Shown here: positions 36,336-49,859 of the stretch, one piece after another | How positions within the stretch are numbered: the first letter of the stretch is position 1 | Layout: each line of letters opens with the position of its first letter | DNA from: Osmia lignaria lignaria | Lineage: Eukaryota; Arthropoda; Insecta; Hymenoptera; Megachilidae | Assembly (NCBI RefSeq): GCF_051020975.1 | Contig: NW_027478167.1 | Location: forward strand, 1,984,001-2,048,000 | Reading direction: 5' to 3' | DNA length: 64,000 bases | Made by a program: the position numbers and the translations under genes | The notes under the pieces: generated by a model | The model's input: only the letters and a program-made list of their open reading frames with translations | Databases searched by the model: none | Told to the model about the DNA's origin: nothing

Positions 36336-37190
36336 TTGCAGATTTATCTCAAGGGAAGGGGCCTGACGGACATATTTCGAGATATTTCTTCTTCTTGTTG
36401 TTCTTCCTCTGCACAGCTAAGCTGGAAGTGGCATTTGCAGCTCGCAATAGTGCACAGTTATCTCAAAGAAAGGGGCCACGGTGTTTCTGTATCTCTATTA
36501 TGTTGGTGCGGCTTCGGAACTTTTGAATATCTTGATATATCTCGAGAACTACGCATCTGATCAAAAAATATCATAGAACATAAAAAGTAGGAAACTTAAT
36601 TCTCTACAAAAAAGGTCTCTTAACATTTTGCCATAGCTCGCTTCGTTTCCGAGATATTTGCAGATTTATCTCAAGGGAAGGGGCCTGACGGACATATTTC
36701 GAGATATTTCTTCTTCTTGTTGTTCTTCTTCTGCACAGCTAAGCTGGAAGTGGCATTTGCGGCTCGCAATAGTGCAGAGTTATCTCAACGAAAGGGGCCA
36801 CGGTGTTTCTGTATCTCTATTATGTTGGTGCGGCTTCGGAACTTTTAAATATCTCGATATATCTCGAAAACTATGCTTCTGATCAAAAAATATCATAGAA
36901 CATAAATTGTAGGAAACATAATTCTCTACAAAAAAGGTCTCTTAACATTTTGCCATAGCTCGCTTCGTTTCCGAGATATTTGCAGATTTATCTCAAGGTA
37001 AGGGGCCTGACGGACATATTTCGAGATATTTCTTCTTCTTGTTGTTCTTCTTCTGCACAGCTAAGCTGGAAGTGGCATTTGCAGCTCGCAATAGTGCATA
37101 GCTATCTGAAAGAAAGGGGCCACGGTGTTTCTGTATCTCTATTATGTTGGTGCGGCTTCGGAACTTTTAAATATCTTGATATATCTCGAG

Positions 37191-37193
37191 AAA
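37191..37193 (+). other. Single-A insertion, first occurrence
   Basis: After ctcgag the sequence reads aaactacgc instead of aactacgc, lengthening this unit to 323 bp. The plus frame is shifted, giving an 82-codon run ending at 37228. The same change recurs at 39122-39124. Confidence 0.9.
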
Positions 37194-37574
37194 CTACGCA
37201 TCTGATCAAAAAATATCATAGAACATAAAAAGTAGGAAACTTAATTCGCTACAAAAAAGGTCTCTTAACATTTTGCCATAGCTCGCTTCGTTTCCGAGAT
37301 ATTTGCAGATTTATCTCAAGGGAAGGGGCCTGACGGACATATTTCGAGATATTTCTTCTTCTTGTTGTTCTTCTTCTGCACAGCTAAGCTGGAAGTGGCA
37401 TTTGCAGCTCGCAATAGTGCATAGTTATCTGAAAGAAAGGGGCCACGGTGTTTCTGTATCTCTATTATGTTGGTGCGGCTTCGGAACTTTTAAATATCTT
37501 GATATATCTCGAGAACTACGAATCTGATCAGAAAATATCATAGAAGATAAAAAGTAGGAAACTTAATTCTCTAC

Positions 37575-37579
37575 AAAAA
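37575..37579 (+). other. Single-A deletion in an A run
   Basis: The usual six-A run in tacaaaaaagg is five here, giving a 321-bp unit. A homopolymer change is also the commonest kind of long-read error, so this one may not be biological. Confidence 0.75.
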
Positions 37580-38217
37580 GGTCTCTTAACATTTTGCCAT
37601 AGCTCGCTTCGTTTCCGAGATATTTGCAGATTTATCTCAAGGTAAGGGGCCTGACGGACATATTTCGAGATATTTCTTCTTCTTGTTGTTCTTCTTCTGC
37701 ACAGCTAAGCTGGAAGTGGCATTTGCAGCTCGCAATAGTGCATAGCTATCTGAAAGAAAGGGGCCACGGTGTTTCTGTATCTCTATTATGTTGGTGCGGC
37801 TTCGGAACTTTTAAATATCTCGATATATCTCGAAAACTACGCTTCTGATCAAAAAATATCATAGAACATAGATTGTAGGAAACATAATTCTCTACAAAAA
37901 AGGTCTCTTAACATTTTGCCATAGCTCGCTTCGGTTCCGAGATATTTGCAGATTTATCTCAAGGGAAGGGGCCTGACGGACATATTTCGAGATATTTCTT
38001 CTTCTTGTTGTTTTTCTTCTGCACAGCTAAGCTGAAAGTGGCATTTGCAGCTCGCAATAGTGCAGAGTTATCTCAAAGAAAGGGGCCACGGTGTTTCTGT
38101 ATCTCTATTATGTTGGTGCGGCTTCGGAACTTTTAAATATCTTGATATATCTCGAGAACTACGCGTCTGATCAAAAAATATCATAGAACATAAAAAGTAG
38201 GAAACTTAATTCTCTAC

Positions 38218-38230
38218 AAAAAAGTCTGTT
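38218..38230 (+). other. Single-G deletion (aaaaaagtctgtt)
   Basis: One G of the usual aaggtctctt is missing and CTC reads CTG, giving a 321-bp unit. It occurs only here. The ctgtta spelling also appears in other copies (for example near 44033) without the deletion. Confidence 0.85.
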
Positions 38231-39121
38231 AACATTTTGCCATAGCTCGCTTCGTTTCCGAGATATTTGCAGATTTATCTCAAGGGAAGGGGCCTGACGG
38301 ACATATTTCGAGATATTTCTTCTTCTTGTTGTTCTTCTTCTGCACAGCTAAGCTGGAAGTGGCATTTGCAGCTCGCAATAGTGCAGAGTTATCTCAAAGA
38401 AAGGGGCCACGGTGTTTCTGTATCTCTATTATGTTGGTGCGGCTTCGGAACTTTTAAATATCTTGATATGTCTCGAGAACTACGCGTCTGATCAAAAAAT
38501 ATCATAGAACATAAAAAGTAGGAAACATAATTCTCTACAAAAAAGGTCTCTTAACATTTTGCCATAGCTCGCTTCGTTTCCGAGATATTTGCAGATTTAT
38601 CTCAAGGGAAGGGGCCTGACGGACATATTTCGAGATATTTCTTCTTCTTGTTGTTCTTCTTCTGCGCAGCTAAGCTGGAAGTGGCATTTGCAGCTCGCAA
38701 TAGTGCATAGTTATCTGAAAGAAAGGGGCCACGGTGTTTCTGTATCTCTATTATGTTGGTGCGGCTTCGGAACTTTTAAATATCTCGATATATCTCGAAA
38801 ACTACGCTTCTGATCAAAAAATATCATAGAACATAAATTGTAGGAAACATAATTCTCTACAAAAAAGGTCTCTTAACATTTTGCCATAGCTCGCTTCGTT
38901 TCCGAGATATTTGCAGATTTATCTCAAGGGAAGGGGCCTGACGGACATATTTCGAGATATTTCTTCTTCTTGTTGTTCTTCTTCTGCACAGCTAAGCTGA
39001 AAGTGGCATTTGCAGCTCGCAATAGTGCAGAGTTATCTCAAAGAAAGGGGCCACGGTGTTTCTGTATCTCTATTATGTTGGTGCGGCTTCGGAACTTTTA
39101 AATATCTTGATATATCTCGAG

Positions 39122-39124
39122 AAA
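39122..39124 (+). other. Single-A insertion, second occurrence
   Basis: Same extra A after ctcgag as at 37191-37193, six monomers downstream, and followed by the same attcgctac tail and aaggtaagg head. Shared position and context make common descent by block copying more likely than two separate events or errors. Confidence 0.88.
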
Positions 39125-41487
39125 CTACGCATCTGATCAAAAAATATCATAGAACATAAAAAGTAGGAAACTTAATTCGCTACAAAAAAGGTCTCTTAAC
39201 ATTTTGCCATAGCTCGCTTCGTTTCCGAGATATTTGCAGATTTATCTCAAGGTAAGGGGCCTGACGGACATATTTCGAGATATTTCTTCTTCTTGTTGTT
39301 CTTCTTCTGCACAGCTAAGCTGGAAGTGGCATTTGCAGCTCGCAATAGTGCATAGCTATCTGAAAGAAAGGGGCCACGGTGTTTCTGTATCTCTATTATG
39401 TTGGTGCGGCTTCGGAACTTTTAAATATCTTGATATATCTCGAGAACTACGAATCTGATCAGAAAATATCATAGAAGGTAAAAAGTAGGAAACTTAATTC
39501 TCTACAAAAAAGGTCTCTTAACATTTTGCCATAGCTCGCTTCGTTTCCGAGATATTTGCAGATTTATCTCATGGTAAGGGGCCTGACGGACATATTTCGA
39601 GATATTTCTTCTTCTTGTTGTTCTTCTTCTGCACAGCTAAGCTGGAAGTGGCATTTGCAGCTCGCAATAGTGCATAGTTAACTGAAAGAAAGGGGCCACG
39701 GTGTTTCTGTATCTCTATTATGTTGGTGCGGCTTCGGAACTTTTAAATATCTCGATATATCTCGAAAACTACGCTTCTGATCAAAAAATATCATAGAACC
39801 TAAATTCTAGGAAACATAATTCTCTACAAAAAAGGTCTCTTAACATTTTGCCATAGCTCGCTTCGTTTCCGAGATATTTGCAGATTTATCTCAAGGGAAG
39901 GGGCCTGACGGACATATTTCGAGATATTTCTTCTTCTTGTTGTTCTTCTTCTGCACAGCTAAGCTGGAAGTGGCATTTGCGGCTCGCAATAGTGCAGAGT
40001 TATCTCAACGAAAGGGGCCACGGTGTTTCTGTATCTCTATTATGTTGGTGCGGCTTCGGAACTTTTAAATATCTCGATATATCTCGAAAACTATGCTTCT
40101 GATCAAAAAATATCATAGAACATAAATTGTAGGAAACATAATTCTCTACAAAAAAGGTCTCTTAACATTTTGCCATAGCTCGCTTGGTTTCCGAGATATT
40201 TGCAGATTTATCTCAAGGGAAGGGGCCTGACGGATATATTTCGAGATATTTCTTCTTCTTGTTGTTTTTCTTCTGCACAGCTAAGCTGAAAGTGGCATTT
40301 GCAGCTCGCAATAGTGCATAGCTATCTGAAAGAAAGGGGCCACGGTGTTTCTGTATCTCTATTATGTTGGTGCGGCTTCGGAACTTTTAAATATCTTGAT
40401 ATATCTCGAGAACTACGCATCTGATCAAAAAATATCATAGAACATAAAAAGTAGGAAACTTAATTCGCTACAAAAAAGGTCTCTTAACATTTTGCCATAG
40501 CTCGCTTCGTTTCCGAGATATTTGCAGATTTATCTCAAGGTAAGGGGCCTGACGGACATATTTCGAGATATTTCTTCTTCTTGTTGTTCTTCTTCTGCAC
40601 AGCTAAGCTGGAAGTGGCATTTGCAGCTCGCAATAGTGCATAGCTATCTGAAAGAAAGGGGCCACGGTGTTTCTGTATCTCTATTATGTTGGTGCTGCTT
40701 CGGAACTTTTAAATATCTTGATATATCTCGAGAACTACGCATCTGATCAAAAAATATCATAGAACATAAAAAGTAGGAAACTTAATTCGCTACAAAAAAG
40801 GTCTCTCAACATTTTGCCATAGCTCGCTTCGTTTCCGAGATATTTGCAGATTTATCTCAAGGGAAGGGGCCTGATGGACATATTTCGAGATATTTCTTCT
40901 TCTTGTTGTTCTTCTTCTGCACAGCTAAGCTGGAAGTGGCATTTGCAGCTCGCAATAGTGCAGAGTTATCTCAAAGAAAGGGGCCACAGTGTTTCTGTAT
41001 CTCTATTATGTTGGTGCGGCTTCGGAACTTTTAAATATCTTGATATATCTCGAGAACTACGAATCTGATCAGAAAATATCATAGAAGATAAAAAGTAGGA
41101 AACTTAATTCTCTACAAAAAAGGTCTCTTAACATTTTGCCATAGCTCGCTTCGTTTCCGAGATATTTGCAGATTTATCTCATGGTAAGGGGCCTGACGGA
41201 CATATTTCGAGATATTTCTTCTTCTTGTTGTTCTTCTTCTGCACAGCTAAGCTGGAAGTGGCATTTGCGGCTCGCAATAGTGCATAGTTATCTGAAAGAA
41301 AGGGGCCACGGTGTTTCTGTATCTCTATTATGTTGGTGCGGCTTCGGAACTTTTAAATATCTCGATATATCTCCAAAACTACGGTTCTGATCAAAAAATA
41401 TCATAGAACATAAATTGTAGGAAACATAATTCTCTACAAAAAAGGTCTCTTAACATTTTGCCATAGCTCGCTTCGTTTCCGAGATAT

Positions 41488-44400
41488 TTGCAGATTTATC
41501 TCAAGGGAAGGGGCCTGACGGACATATTTCGAGATATTTCTTCTTCTTGTTGTTCTTCTTCTGCGCAGCTAAGCTGGAAGTGGCATTTGCAGCTCGCAAT
41601 AGTGCAGAGATATCTCAAAGAAAGGGGCCACGGTGTTTCTGTATCTCTATTATGTTGGTGCGGCTTCGGAACTTTTAAATATCTTGATATATCTCGAGAA
41701 CTACGCATCTGATCAAAAAATATCATGGAACATAAAAAGTAGCAAACTTAATTCTCTACAGAAAAGGTCTCTTAACATTTTGCCATAGCTCGCTTCGTTT
41801 CCGAGATATTTGCAGATTTATCTCAAGGGAAGGGGCCTGACGGACATATTTCGAGATATTTCTTCTTCTTGTTGTTCTTCTTCTGCACAGCTAAGCTGGA
41901 AGTGGCATTTGCAGCTCGCAATAGTGCATAGTTATCTGAAAGAAAGGGGCCACGGTGTTTCTGTATCTCTATTATGTTGGTGCGGCTTCGGAACTTTTAA
42001 ATATCTCGATATATCTCGAAAACTACGCTTCTGATCAAAAAATATCATAGAAAATAAATTGTAGGAAACATAATTCTCTACAAGAAAGGTCTCTTAACAT
42101 TTTGCCATAGCTCGCTTCGTTTCCGAGATATTTGCAGATTTATCTCAAGGGAAGGGGCCTGACGGACATATTTCGAGATATTTCTTCTTCTTGTTGTTCT
42201 TCTTCTGCACAGCTAAGCTGAAAGTGGCATTTGCAGCTCGCAATAGTGCAGAGTTATCTCAAAGAAAGGGGCCACGGTGTTTCTGTATCTCTATTATGTT
42301 GGTGCGGCTTCGGAACTTTTAAATATCTTGATATATCTCGAGAACTACGCATCTGATCAGAAAATATCATAGAAGATAAAAAGTAGGAAACTTAATTCTC
42401 TACAAAAAAGGTCTCTTAACATTTTGCCATAGCTCGCTTCGTTTCCGAGATATTTGCAGATTTATCTCAAGGGAAGGGGCCTGACGGACATATTTCGAGA
42501 TATTTCTTCTTCTTGTTGTTCTTCTTCTGCGCAGCTAAGCTGGAAGTGGCATTTGCAGCTCGCAATAGTGCAGAGATATCTCAAAGAAAGGGGCCACGGT
42601 GTTTCTGTATCTCTATTATGTTGGTGCGGCTTCGGAACTTTTAAATATCTTGATATATCTCGAGAACTACGCATCTGATCCAAAAATATCATAGAACATA
42701 AATAGTAGGAAACTTAATTCTCTACAAAAAAGGTCTCTCAACATTTTGCCATAGCTCGCTTCGTTTCCGAGATATTTGCAGATTTATCTCAAGGGAAGGG
42801 GCCTAACGGACATATTTCCAGATATTTCTTCTTCTTGTTGTTCTTCTTCTGCACAGCTAAGCTGGAAGTGGCATTTGCGGCTCGCACTAGTGCAGAGTTA
42901 TCTCAAAGAAAGGCGCCACGGTGTTTCTGTATCTCTATTATGTTGGTGCGGCTTCGGAACTTCTAAATATCTTGATATATCTCGAGAACTACGCATCTGA
43001 TCAAAAAATATCATAGAACATAAAAAGTAGGAAACTTAATTCTCTACAAAAAAGGTCTCTTATCATTTTGCCATAGCTCTCTTCGTTTCCGAGATATTTG
43101 CAGATTTATCTCAAGGGAAGGGGCCTGACGGACATATTTCGAGATATTTCTTCTTCTTGTTGTTCTTCTTCTGCACAGCTAAGCTGAAAGTGGCATTTGC
43201 AGCTCGCAATAGTGCAGAGTTATCTCAAAGAAAGGGGCCACGGTGTTTCTGTATCTCTATTATGTTGGTGCGGCTTCGGAACTTTTAAATATCTTGATAT
43301 ATCTCGAGAACTACGAATCTGATCAGAAAATATCATAGAAGATAAAAAGTAGGAAACTTAATTCTCTACAAAAAAGGTCTCTTAACATTTTGCCATAGCT
43401 CGCTTCGTTTCCGAGATATTTGCAGATTTATCTCAAGGGAAGGGGCCTGACGGACATATTTCGAGATATTTCTTCTTCTTGTTGTTCTTCTTCTGCGCAG
43501 CTAAGCTGGAAGTGGCATTTGCAGCTCGCAATAGTGCAGAGATATCTCAAAGAAAGGGGCCACGGTGTTTCTGTATCTCTATTATGTTGGTGCGGCTTCG
43601 GAACTTTTAAATATCTTGATATATCTCGAGAACTACGCATCTGATCCAAAAATATCATAGAACATAAATAGTAGGAAACTTAATTCTCTACAAAAAAGGT
43701 CTCTCAACATTTTGCCATAGCTCGCTTCGTTTCCGAGATATTTGCAGATTCAGCTCAAAGGAACTGGCCTGACGGACATATTTCGAGATATTTCTTCTTC
43801 TTGTTGTTCTTCCTCTGCACAGCTAAGCTGGAAGTGGCATTTGCAGCTCGCAATAGTGCAGAGTTATCTCAAAGAAAGGGGCCACGGTGTTTCTGTATCT
43901 CTATTATGTTGGTGCGGCTTCGGAACTTTTAAATATCTTGATATATTTCGAGAACTACGCATCTGATCAAAAAATATCATAGAACATAAAAAGTAGGAAA
44001 CTTAATTCTCTACAAAAAAGGTCTGTTATCATTTTGCCATAGCTCTCTTCGTTTCCGAGATATTTGCAGATTTATCTCAAGGGAAGGGGCCTGACGGACA
44101 TATTTCGAGATATTTCTTCTTCTTGTTGTTCTTCTTCTGCACAGCTAAGCTGGAAGTGGCATTTGCAGCTCGCAATAGTGCAGAGATATCTCAAAGAAAG
44201 GGGCCACGGTGTTTCTGTATCTCTATTATGTTGGTGCGGCTTCGGAACTTTTAAATATCTTGATATATCTCGAGAACTACGCGTCTGATCAAAAAATATC
44301 ATAGAACATAAAAAGTAGGAAACATAATTCTCTACAAAAAAGGTCTCTTAACATTTTGCCATAGCTCGCTCCGTTTCCGAGATATTTGCAGATTTATCTC

Positions 44401-45995
44401 AAGGGAAGGGGCCTGACGGGCATATTTCGAGATATTTCTTCTTCTTGTTGTTCTTCTTCTGCACAGCTAAGCTGGAAGTGGCATTTGCAGCTCGCAATAG
44501 TGCATAGCTATCTGAAAGGAAGGGGCCACGGTGTTTCTGTATCTCTATTATGTTGGTGCGGCTTCGGAACTTTTAAATATCTTGATATATCTCGAGAACT
44601 ACGCATCTGATCAAAAAATATCATAGAACATAAAACGTAGGAAACTTAATTCGCTACAAAAAAGGTCTCTTAACATTTTGCCATAGCTCGCTTCGTTTCC
44701 GAGATATTTGCAGATTTATCTCAAGGGAAGGGGCCTAACGGACATATTTCGTGATATTTCTTCTTCTTGTTGTTCTTCTTCTGCACAGCTAAGCTGGAAG
44801 TGGCATTTGCAGCTCGCAATAGTGCAGAGTTATCTCAAAGAAAGGGGCCACGGTGTTTCTGTATCTCTATTATGTTGGTGCGGCTTCTTAACTTTTAAAT
44901 ATCTTGATATATCTCGAGAACTACGCATCTGATCAAAAAATATCATAGAACATAAAAAGTAGGAAACTCAATTCTCTACAAAAAAGGTCTCTTAACATTT
45001 TGCAATAGCTCGCTTCGTTTCCGAGATATTTGCAGATGTATCTCAAGGGAAGGGGCCTGACGGACATATTTCGAGATATTTCTTCTTCTTGTTGTTCTTC
45101 TTCTGCACAGCTAAGCTGGAAGTGGCATTTGCGGCTCGCACTAGTGCAGAGTTATCTCAAAGAAAGGGGCCACGGTGTTTCTGTATCTCTATTATGTTGG
45201 TGCGGCTTCGGAACTTTTAAATATCTCGATATATCTCGAAAACTACGCTTCTGATCAAAAAATATCATAGAACATAAATTGTACGAAACGTAATTCTCTA
45301 CAAAAAACGTCTCTTAACATTTTGCCATAGCTCGCTTCGTTTCCGAGATATTTGCAGATTCAGCTCAAAGGAACTGGCCTGACGGACATATTTCGAGATA
45401 TTTCTTCTTCTTGTTGTTCTTCCTCTGCACAGCTAAGCTGGAAGTGGCATTTGCAGCTCGCAATAGTGCAGAGTTATCTCAAAGAAAGGGGCCACGGTGT
45501 TTCTGTATCTCTATTATGTTGGTGCGGCTTCGGAACTTTTAAATATCTCGATATATCTCGAAAACTACGCTTCTGATCAAAAAATATCATAGAACATAAA
45601 TTGTAGGAAACATAATTCTCTACAAAAAAGGTCTCTTAACATTTTGCCATAGCTCGCTTCGTTTCCGAGATATTTGCAGATTTATCTCAAGGGAAGGGGC
45701 CTGACGGACATATTTCGAGATATTTCTTCTTCTTGTTGTTCTTCTTCTGCACAGCTAAGCTGAAAGTGGCATTTGCAGCTCGCAATAGTGCAGAGTTATC
45801 TCAAAGAAAGGGGCCACGGTGTTTCTGTATCTCTATTATGTTGGTGCGGCTTCGGAACTTTTAAATATCTTGATATATCTCGAGAACTACGAATCTGATC
45901 AGAAAATATCATACAAGATAAAAAGTAGGAAACTTAATTCTCTACAAAAAAGGTCTCTTAACATTTTGCCATAGCTCGCTTCGTTTCCGAGATAT
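41488..45995 (+). repeat. GAGATATCTC-type domain with trimer spacing
   Basis: Units 41488, 42454 and 43420, spaced 966 bp, share gcgcagc and gagatatctc; the last two also share gatccaaaaatatc with aaatagtagg and ctctcaac. Units 42132, 43098 and 45674 carry agctgaaagtgg. Unit 43742 is Q with gatatatttcgag followed by ggtctgttatc. Units 44386 and 44708 have private changes (gacgggcat; ttcgtgatat and ggcttcttaac); the 44708 changes recur 6118 bp downstream. Confidence 0.85.
44620..45540 (+). repeat. Left copy of a block repeated 6118 bp away
   Basis: Markers aaaacgtagg, attcgctac, ctaacggac, ttcgtgatat, ggcttcttaac, aaactcaatt, ttgcaatagc and gtacgaaac occur in order here and at 50738-51658, exactly 19 monomers downstream. 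A few differences are present, for example gcagatgtatc here and aagtgacattt in the other copy. Confidence 0.85.
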
Positions 45996-47927
45996 TTGCA
46001 GATTTATCTCAAGGGAAGGGGCCTGACGGACATATTTCGAGATATTTCTTCTTCTTGTTGTTCTTCTTCTGCGCAGCTAAGCTGGAAGTGGCATTTGCAG
46101 CTCGCAATAGTGCAGAGATATCTCAAAGAAAGGGGCCACGGTGTTTCTGTATCTCTATTATGTTGGTGCGGCTTCGGAACTTTTAAATATCTTGATATAT
46201 CTCGAGAACTACGCATCTGATCCAAAAATATCATAGAACATAAATAGTAGGAAACTTAATTCTCTACAAAAAAGGTCTCTCAACATTTTGCCATAGCTCG
46301 CTTCGTTTCCGAGATATTTGCAGATTCAGCTCAAAGGAACTGGCCTGACGGACATATTTCGAGATATTTCTTCTTCTTGTTGTTCTTCCTCTGCACAGCT
46401 AAGCTGGAAGTGGCATTTGCAGCTCGCAATAGTGCAGAGTTATCTCAAAGAAAGGGGCCACGGTGTTTCTGTATCTCTATTATGTTGGTGCGGCTTCGGA
46501 ACTTTTAAATATCTTGATATATTTCGAGAACTACGCATCTGATCAAAAAATATCATAGAACATAAAAAGTAGGAAACTTAATTCTCTACAAAAAAGGTCT
46601 GTTATCATTTTGCCATAGCTCTCTTCGTTTCCGAGATATTTGCAGATTTATCTCAAGGGAAGGGGCCTGACGGACATATTTCGAGATATTTCTTCTTCTT
46701 GTTGTTCTTCTTCTGCACAGCTAAGCTGGAAGTGGCATTTGCAGCTCGCAATAGTGCAGAGTTATCTCAAAGAAAGGGGCCACGGTGTTTCTGTATCTCT
46801 ATTATGTTGGTGCGGCTTCGGAACTTTTAAATATCTTGATATATCTCGAGAACTACGAATCTGATCAGAAAATATCATAGAAGATAAAAAGTAGGAAACT
46901 TAATTCTCTACAAAAAAGGTCTCTTAACATTTTGCCATAGCTCGCTTCGTTTCCGAGATATTTGCAGATTTATCTCAAGGGAAGGGGCCTGACGGACATA
47001 TTTCGAGATATTTCTTCTTCTTGTTGTTCTTCTTCTGCGCAGCTAAGCTGGAAGTGGCATTTGCAGCTCGCAATAGTGCAGAGATATCTCAAAGAAAGGG
47101 GCCACGGTGTTTCTGTATCTCTATTATGTTGGTGCGGCTTCGGAACTTTTAAATATCTTGATATATTTCGAGAACTACGCATCTGATCAAAAAATATCAT
47201 AGAACATAAAAAGTAGGAAACTTAATTCTCTACAAAAAAGGTCTGTTATCATTTTGCCATAGCTCTCTTCGTTTCCGAGATATTTGCAGATTTATCTCAA
47301 GGGAAGGGGCCTGACGGACATATTTCGAGATATTTCTTCTTCTTGTTGTTCTTCTTCTGCACAGCTAAGCTGGAAGTGGCACTTGCAGCTCGCAATAGTG
47401 CAGAGTTATCTCAAAGAAAGGGGCCACGGTGTTTCTGTATCTCTATTATGTTGGTGCGGCTTCGGAACTTTTAAATATCTTGATATATCTCGAGAACTAC
47501 GCGTCTGATCAAAAAATATCATAGAACATAAAAAGTAGGAAACATAATTCTCTACAAAAAAGGTCTCTTAACATTTTGCCATAGCTCGCTCCGTTTCCGA
47601 GATATTTGCAGATTTATCTCAAGGGAAGGGGCCTGACGGGCATATTTCGACATATTTCTTCTTCTTGTTGTTCCTCTTCTGCACAGCTAAGCTGGAAGTG
47701 GCATTTGCAGCTCGCAATTGTGCAGAGTTATCTCAAAGAGAGGGGCCACGGTGTTTCTGTATCTCTATTATGTTGGTGCGGCTTCGGAACTTTTAAATAT
47801 CTTGATATATCTCGAGAACTACGCATCTGATCAAAAAATATCATAGAAGGTAAAAAGTAGGAAACCTAATTCTCTACAAAAAAGGTCTCTTAACATTTTG
47901 CCATAGCTCGCTTCGTTTCCGAGATAT
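45996..47927 (+). repeat. Six-monomer block, left copy of a recent duplication
   Basis: Units 45996, 46318, 46640, 46962, 47284 and 47606. Markers: gatccaaaaat and aaatagtagg; Q head with gatatatttcgag; gaatctgatcagaaaat with gaagataaaaag; ggtctgttatc (twice); gtggcacttgcag; gctccgtttcc; gcgggcat-like gacgggcat with ttcgacatat in the last unit. The segment 45940-47590 repeats at +1932 with no difference that I could see. Confidence 0.92.
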
Positions 47928-49859
47928 TTGCAGATTTATCTCAAGGGAAGGGGCCTGACGGACATATTTCGAGATATTTCTTCTTCTTGTTGTTCTTCTT
48001 CTGCGCAGCTAAGCTGGAAGTGGCATTTGCAGCTCGCAATAGTGCAGAGATATCTCAAAGAAAGGGGCCACGGTGTTTCTGTATCTCTATTATGTTGGTG
48101 CGGCTTCGGAACTTTTAAATATCTTGATATATCTCGAGAACTACGCATCTGATCCAAAAATATCATAGAACATAAATAGTAGGAAACTTAATTCTCTACA
48201 AAAAAGGTCTCTCAACATTTTGCCATAGCTCGCTTCGTTTCCGAGATATTTGCAGATTCAGCTCAAAGGAACTGGCCTGACGGACATATTTCGAGATATT
48301 TCTTCTTCTTGTTGTTCTTCCTCTGCACAGCTAAGCTGGAAGTGGCATTTGCAGCTCGCAATAGTGCAGAGTTATCTCAAAGAAAGGGGCCACGGTGTTT
48401 CTGTATCTCTATTATGTTGGTGCGGCTTCGGAACTTTTAAATATCTTGATATATTTCGAGAACTACGCATCTGATCAAAAAATATCATAGAACATAAAAA
48501 GTAGGAAACTTAATTCTCTACAAAAAAGGTCTGTTATCATTTTGCCATAGCTCTCTTCGTTTCCGAGATATTTGCAGATTTATCTCAAGGGAAGGGGCCT
48601 GACGGACATATTTCGAGATATTTCTTCTTCTTGTTGTTCTTCTTCTGCACAGCTAAGCTGGAAGTGGCATTTGCAGCTCGCAATAGTGCAGAGTTATCTC
48701 AAAGAAAGGGGCCACGGTGTTTCTGTATCTCTATTATGTTGGTGCGGCTTCGGAACTTTTAAATATCTTGATATATCTCGAGAACTACGAATCTGATCAG
48801 AAAATATCATAGAAGATAAAAAGTAGGAAACTTAATTCTCTACAAAAAAGGTCTCTTAACATTTTGCCATAGCTCGCTTCGTTTCCGAGATATTTGCAGA
48901 TTTATCTCAAGGGAAGGGGCCTGACGGACATATTTCGAGATATTTCTTCTTCTTGTTGTTCTTCTTCTGCGCAGCTAAGCTGGAAGTGGCATTTGCAGCT
49001 CGCAATAGTGCAGAGATATCTCAAAGAAAGGGGCCACGGTGTTTCTGTATCTCTATTATGTTGGTGCGGCTTCGGAACTTTTAAATATCTTGATATATTT
49101 CGAGAACTACGCATCTGATCAAAAAATATCATAGAACATAAAAAGTAGGAAACTTAATTCTCTACAAAAAAGGTCTGTTATCATTTTGCCATAGCTCTCT
49201 TCGTTTCCGAGATATTTGCAGATTTATCTCAAGGGAAGGGGCCTGACGGACATATTTCGAGATATTTCTTCTTCTTGTTGTTCTTCTTCTGCACAGCTAA
49301 GCTGGAAGTGGCACTTGCAGCTCGCAATAGTGCAGAGTTATCTCAAAGAAAGGGGCCACGGTGTTTCTGTATCTCTATTATGTTGGTGCGGCTTCGGAAC
49401 TTTTAAATATCTTGATATATCTCGAGAACTACGCGTCTGATCAAAAAATATCATAGAACATAAAAAGTAGGAAACATAATTCTCTACAAAAAAGGTCTCT
49501 TAACATTTTGCCATAGCTCGCTTCGTTTCCGAGATATTTGCAGATTCAGCTCAAAGGAACTGGCCTGACGGACATATTTCGAGATATTTCTTCTTCTTGT
49601 TGTTCTTCCTCTGCACAGCTAAGCTGGAAGTGGCATTTGCAGCTCGCAATAGTGCAGAGTTATCTCAAAGAGAGGGGCCACGGTGTTTCTGTATCTCTAT
49701 TATGTTGGTGCGGCTTCGGAACTTTTAAATATCTTGATATATTTCGAGAACTACGCATCTGATCAAAAAATATCATAGAACATAAAAAGTAGGAAACTTA
49801 ATTCTCTACAAAAAAGGTCTGTTATCATTTTGCCATAGCTCTCTTCGTTTCCGAGATAT
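47928..49859 (+). repeat. Six-monomer block, right copy of the recent duplication
   Basis: Identical by eye to the left copy from about 47872 to 49522. After that it switches: unit 49538 has a Q head but the agagaggggcc middle of 47606 and the gatatatttcgag tail of 46318, so it is a three-part mosaic. The 47606 type reappears at 50182. Confidence 0.92.

Larger units (their letters stand above)
36336..41487 (+). repeat. Domain rich in gcatagytatctgaaag monomers
   Basis: Sixteen units. Many share a middle with gtgcatag and tatctgaaag (36980, 37303, 37624, 38589, 39234, 39556, 40200, 40522, 41166), often with the aaggtaagg head and an attcgctac tail. Units 36658 and 39878 (gcggctcgcaatag, caacgaaagg, actatgcttc) match each other ten monomers apart and match 15406 and 17338. 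Unit 39556 has a TAA in the plus frame (agttaactg). Four of the five indels of the window lie here. Confidence 0.85.
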
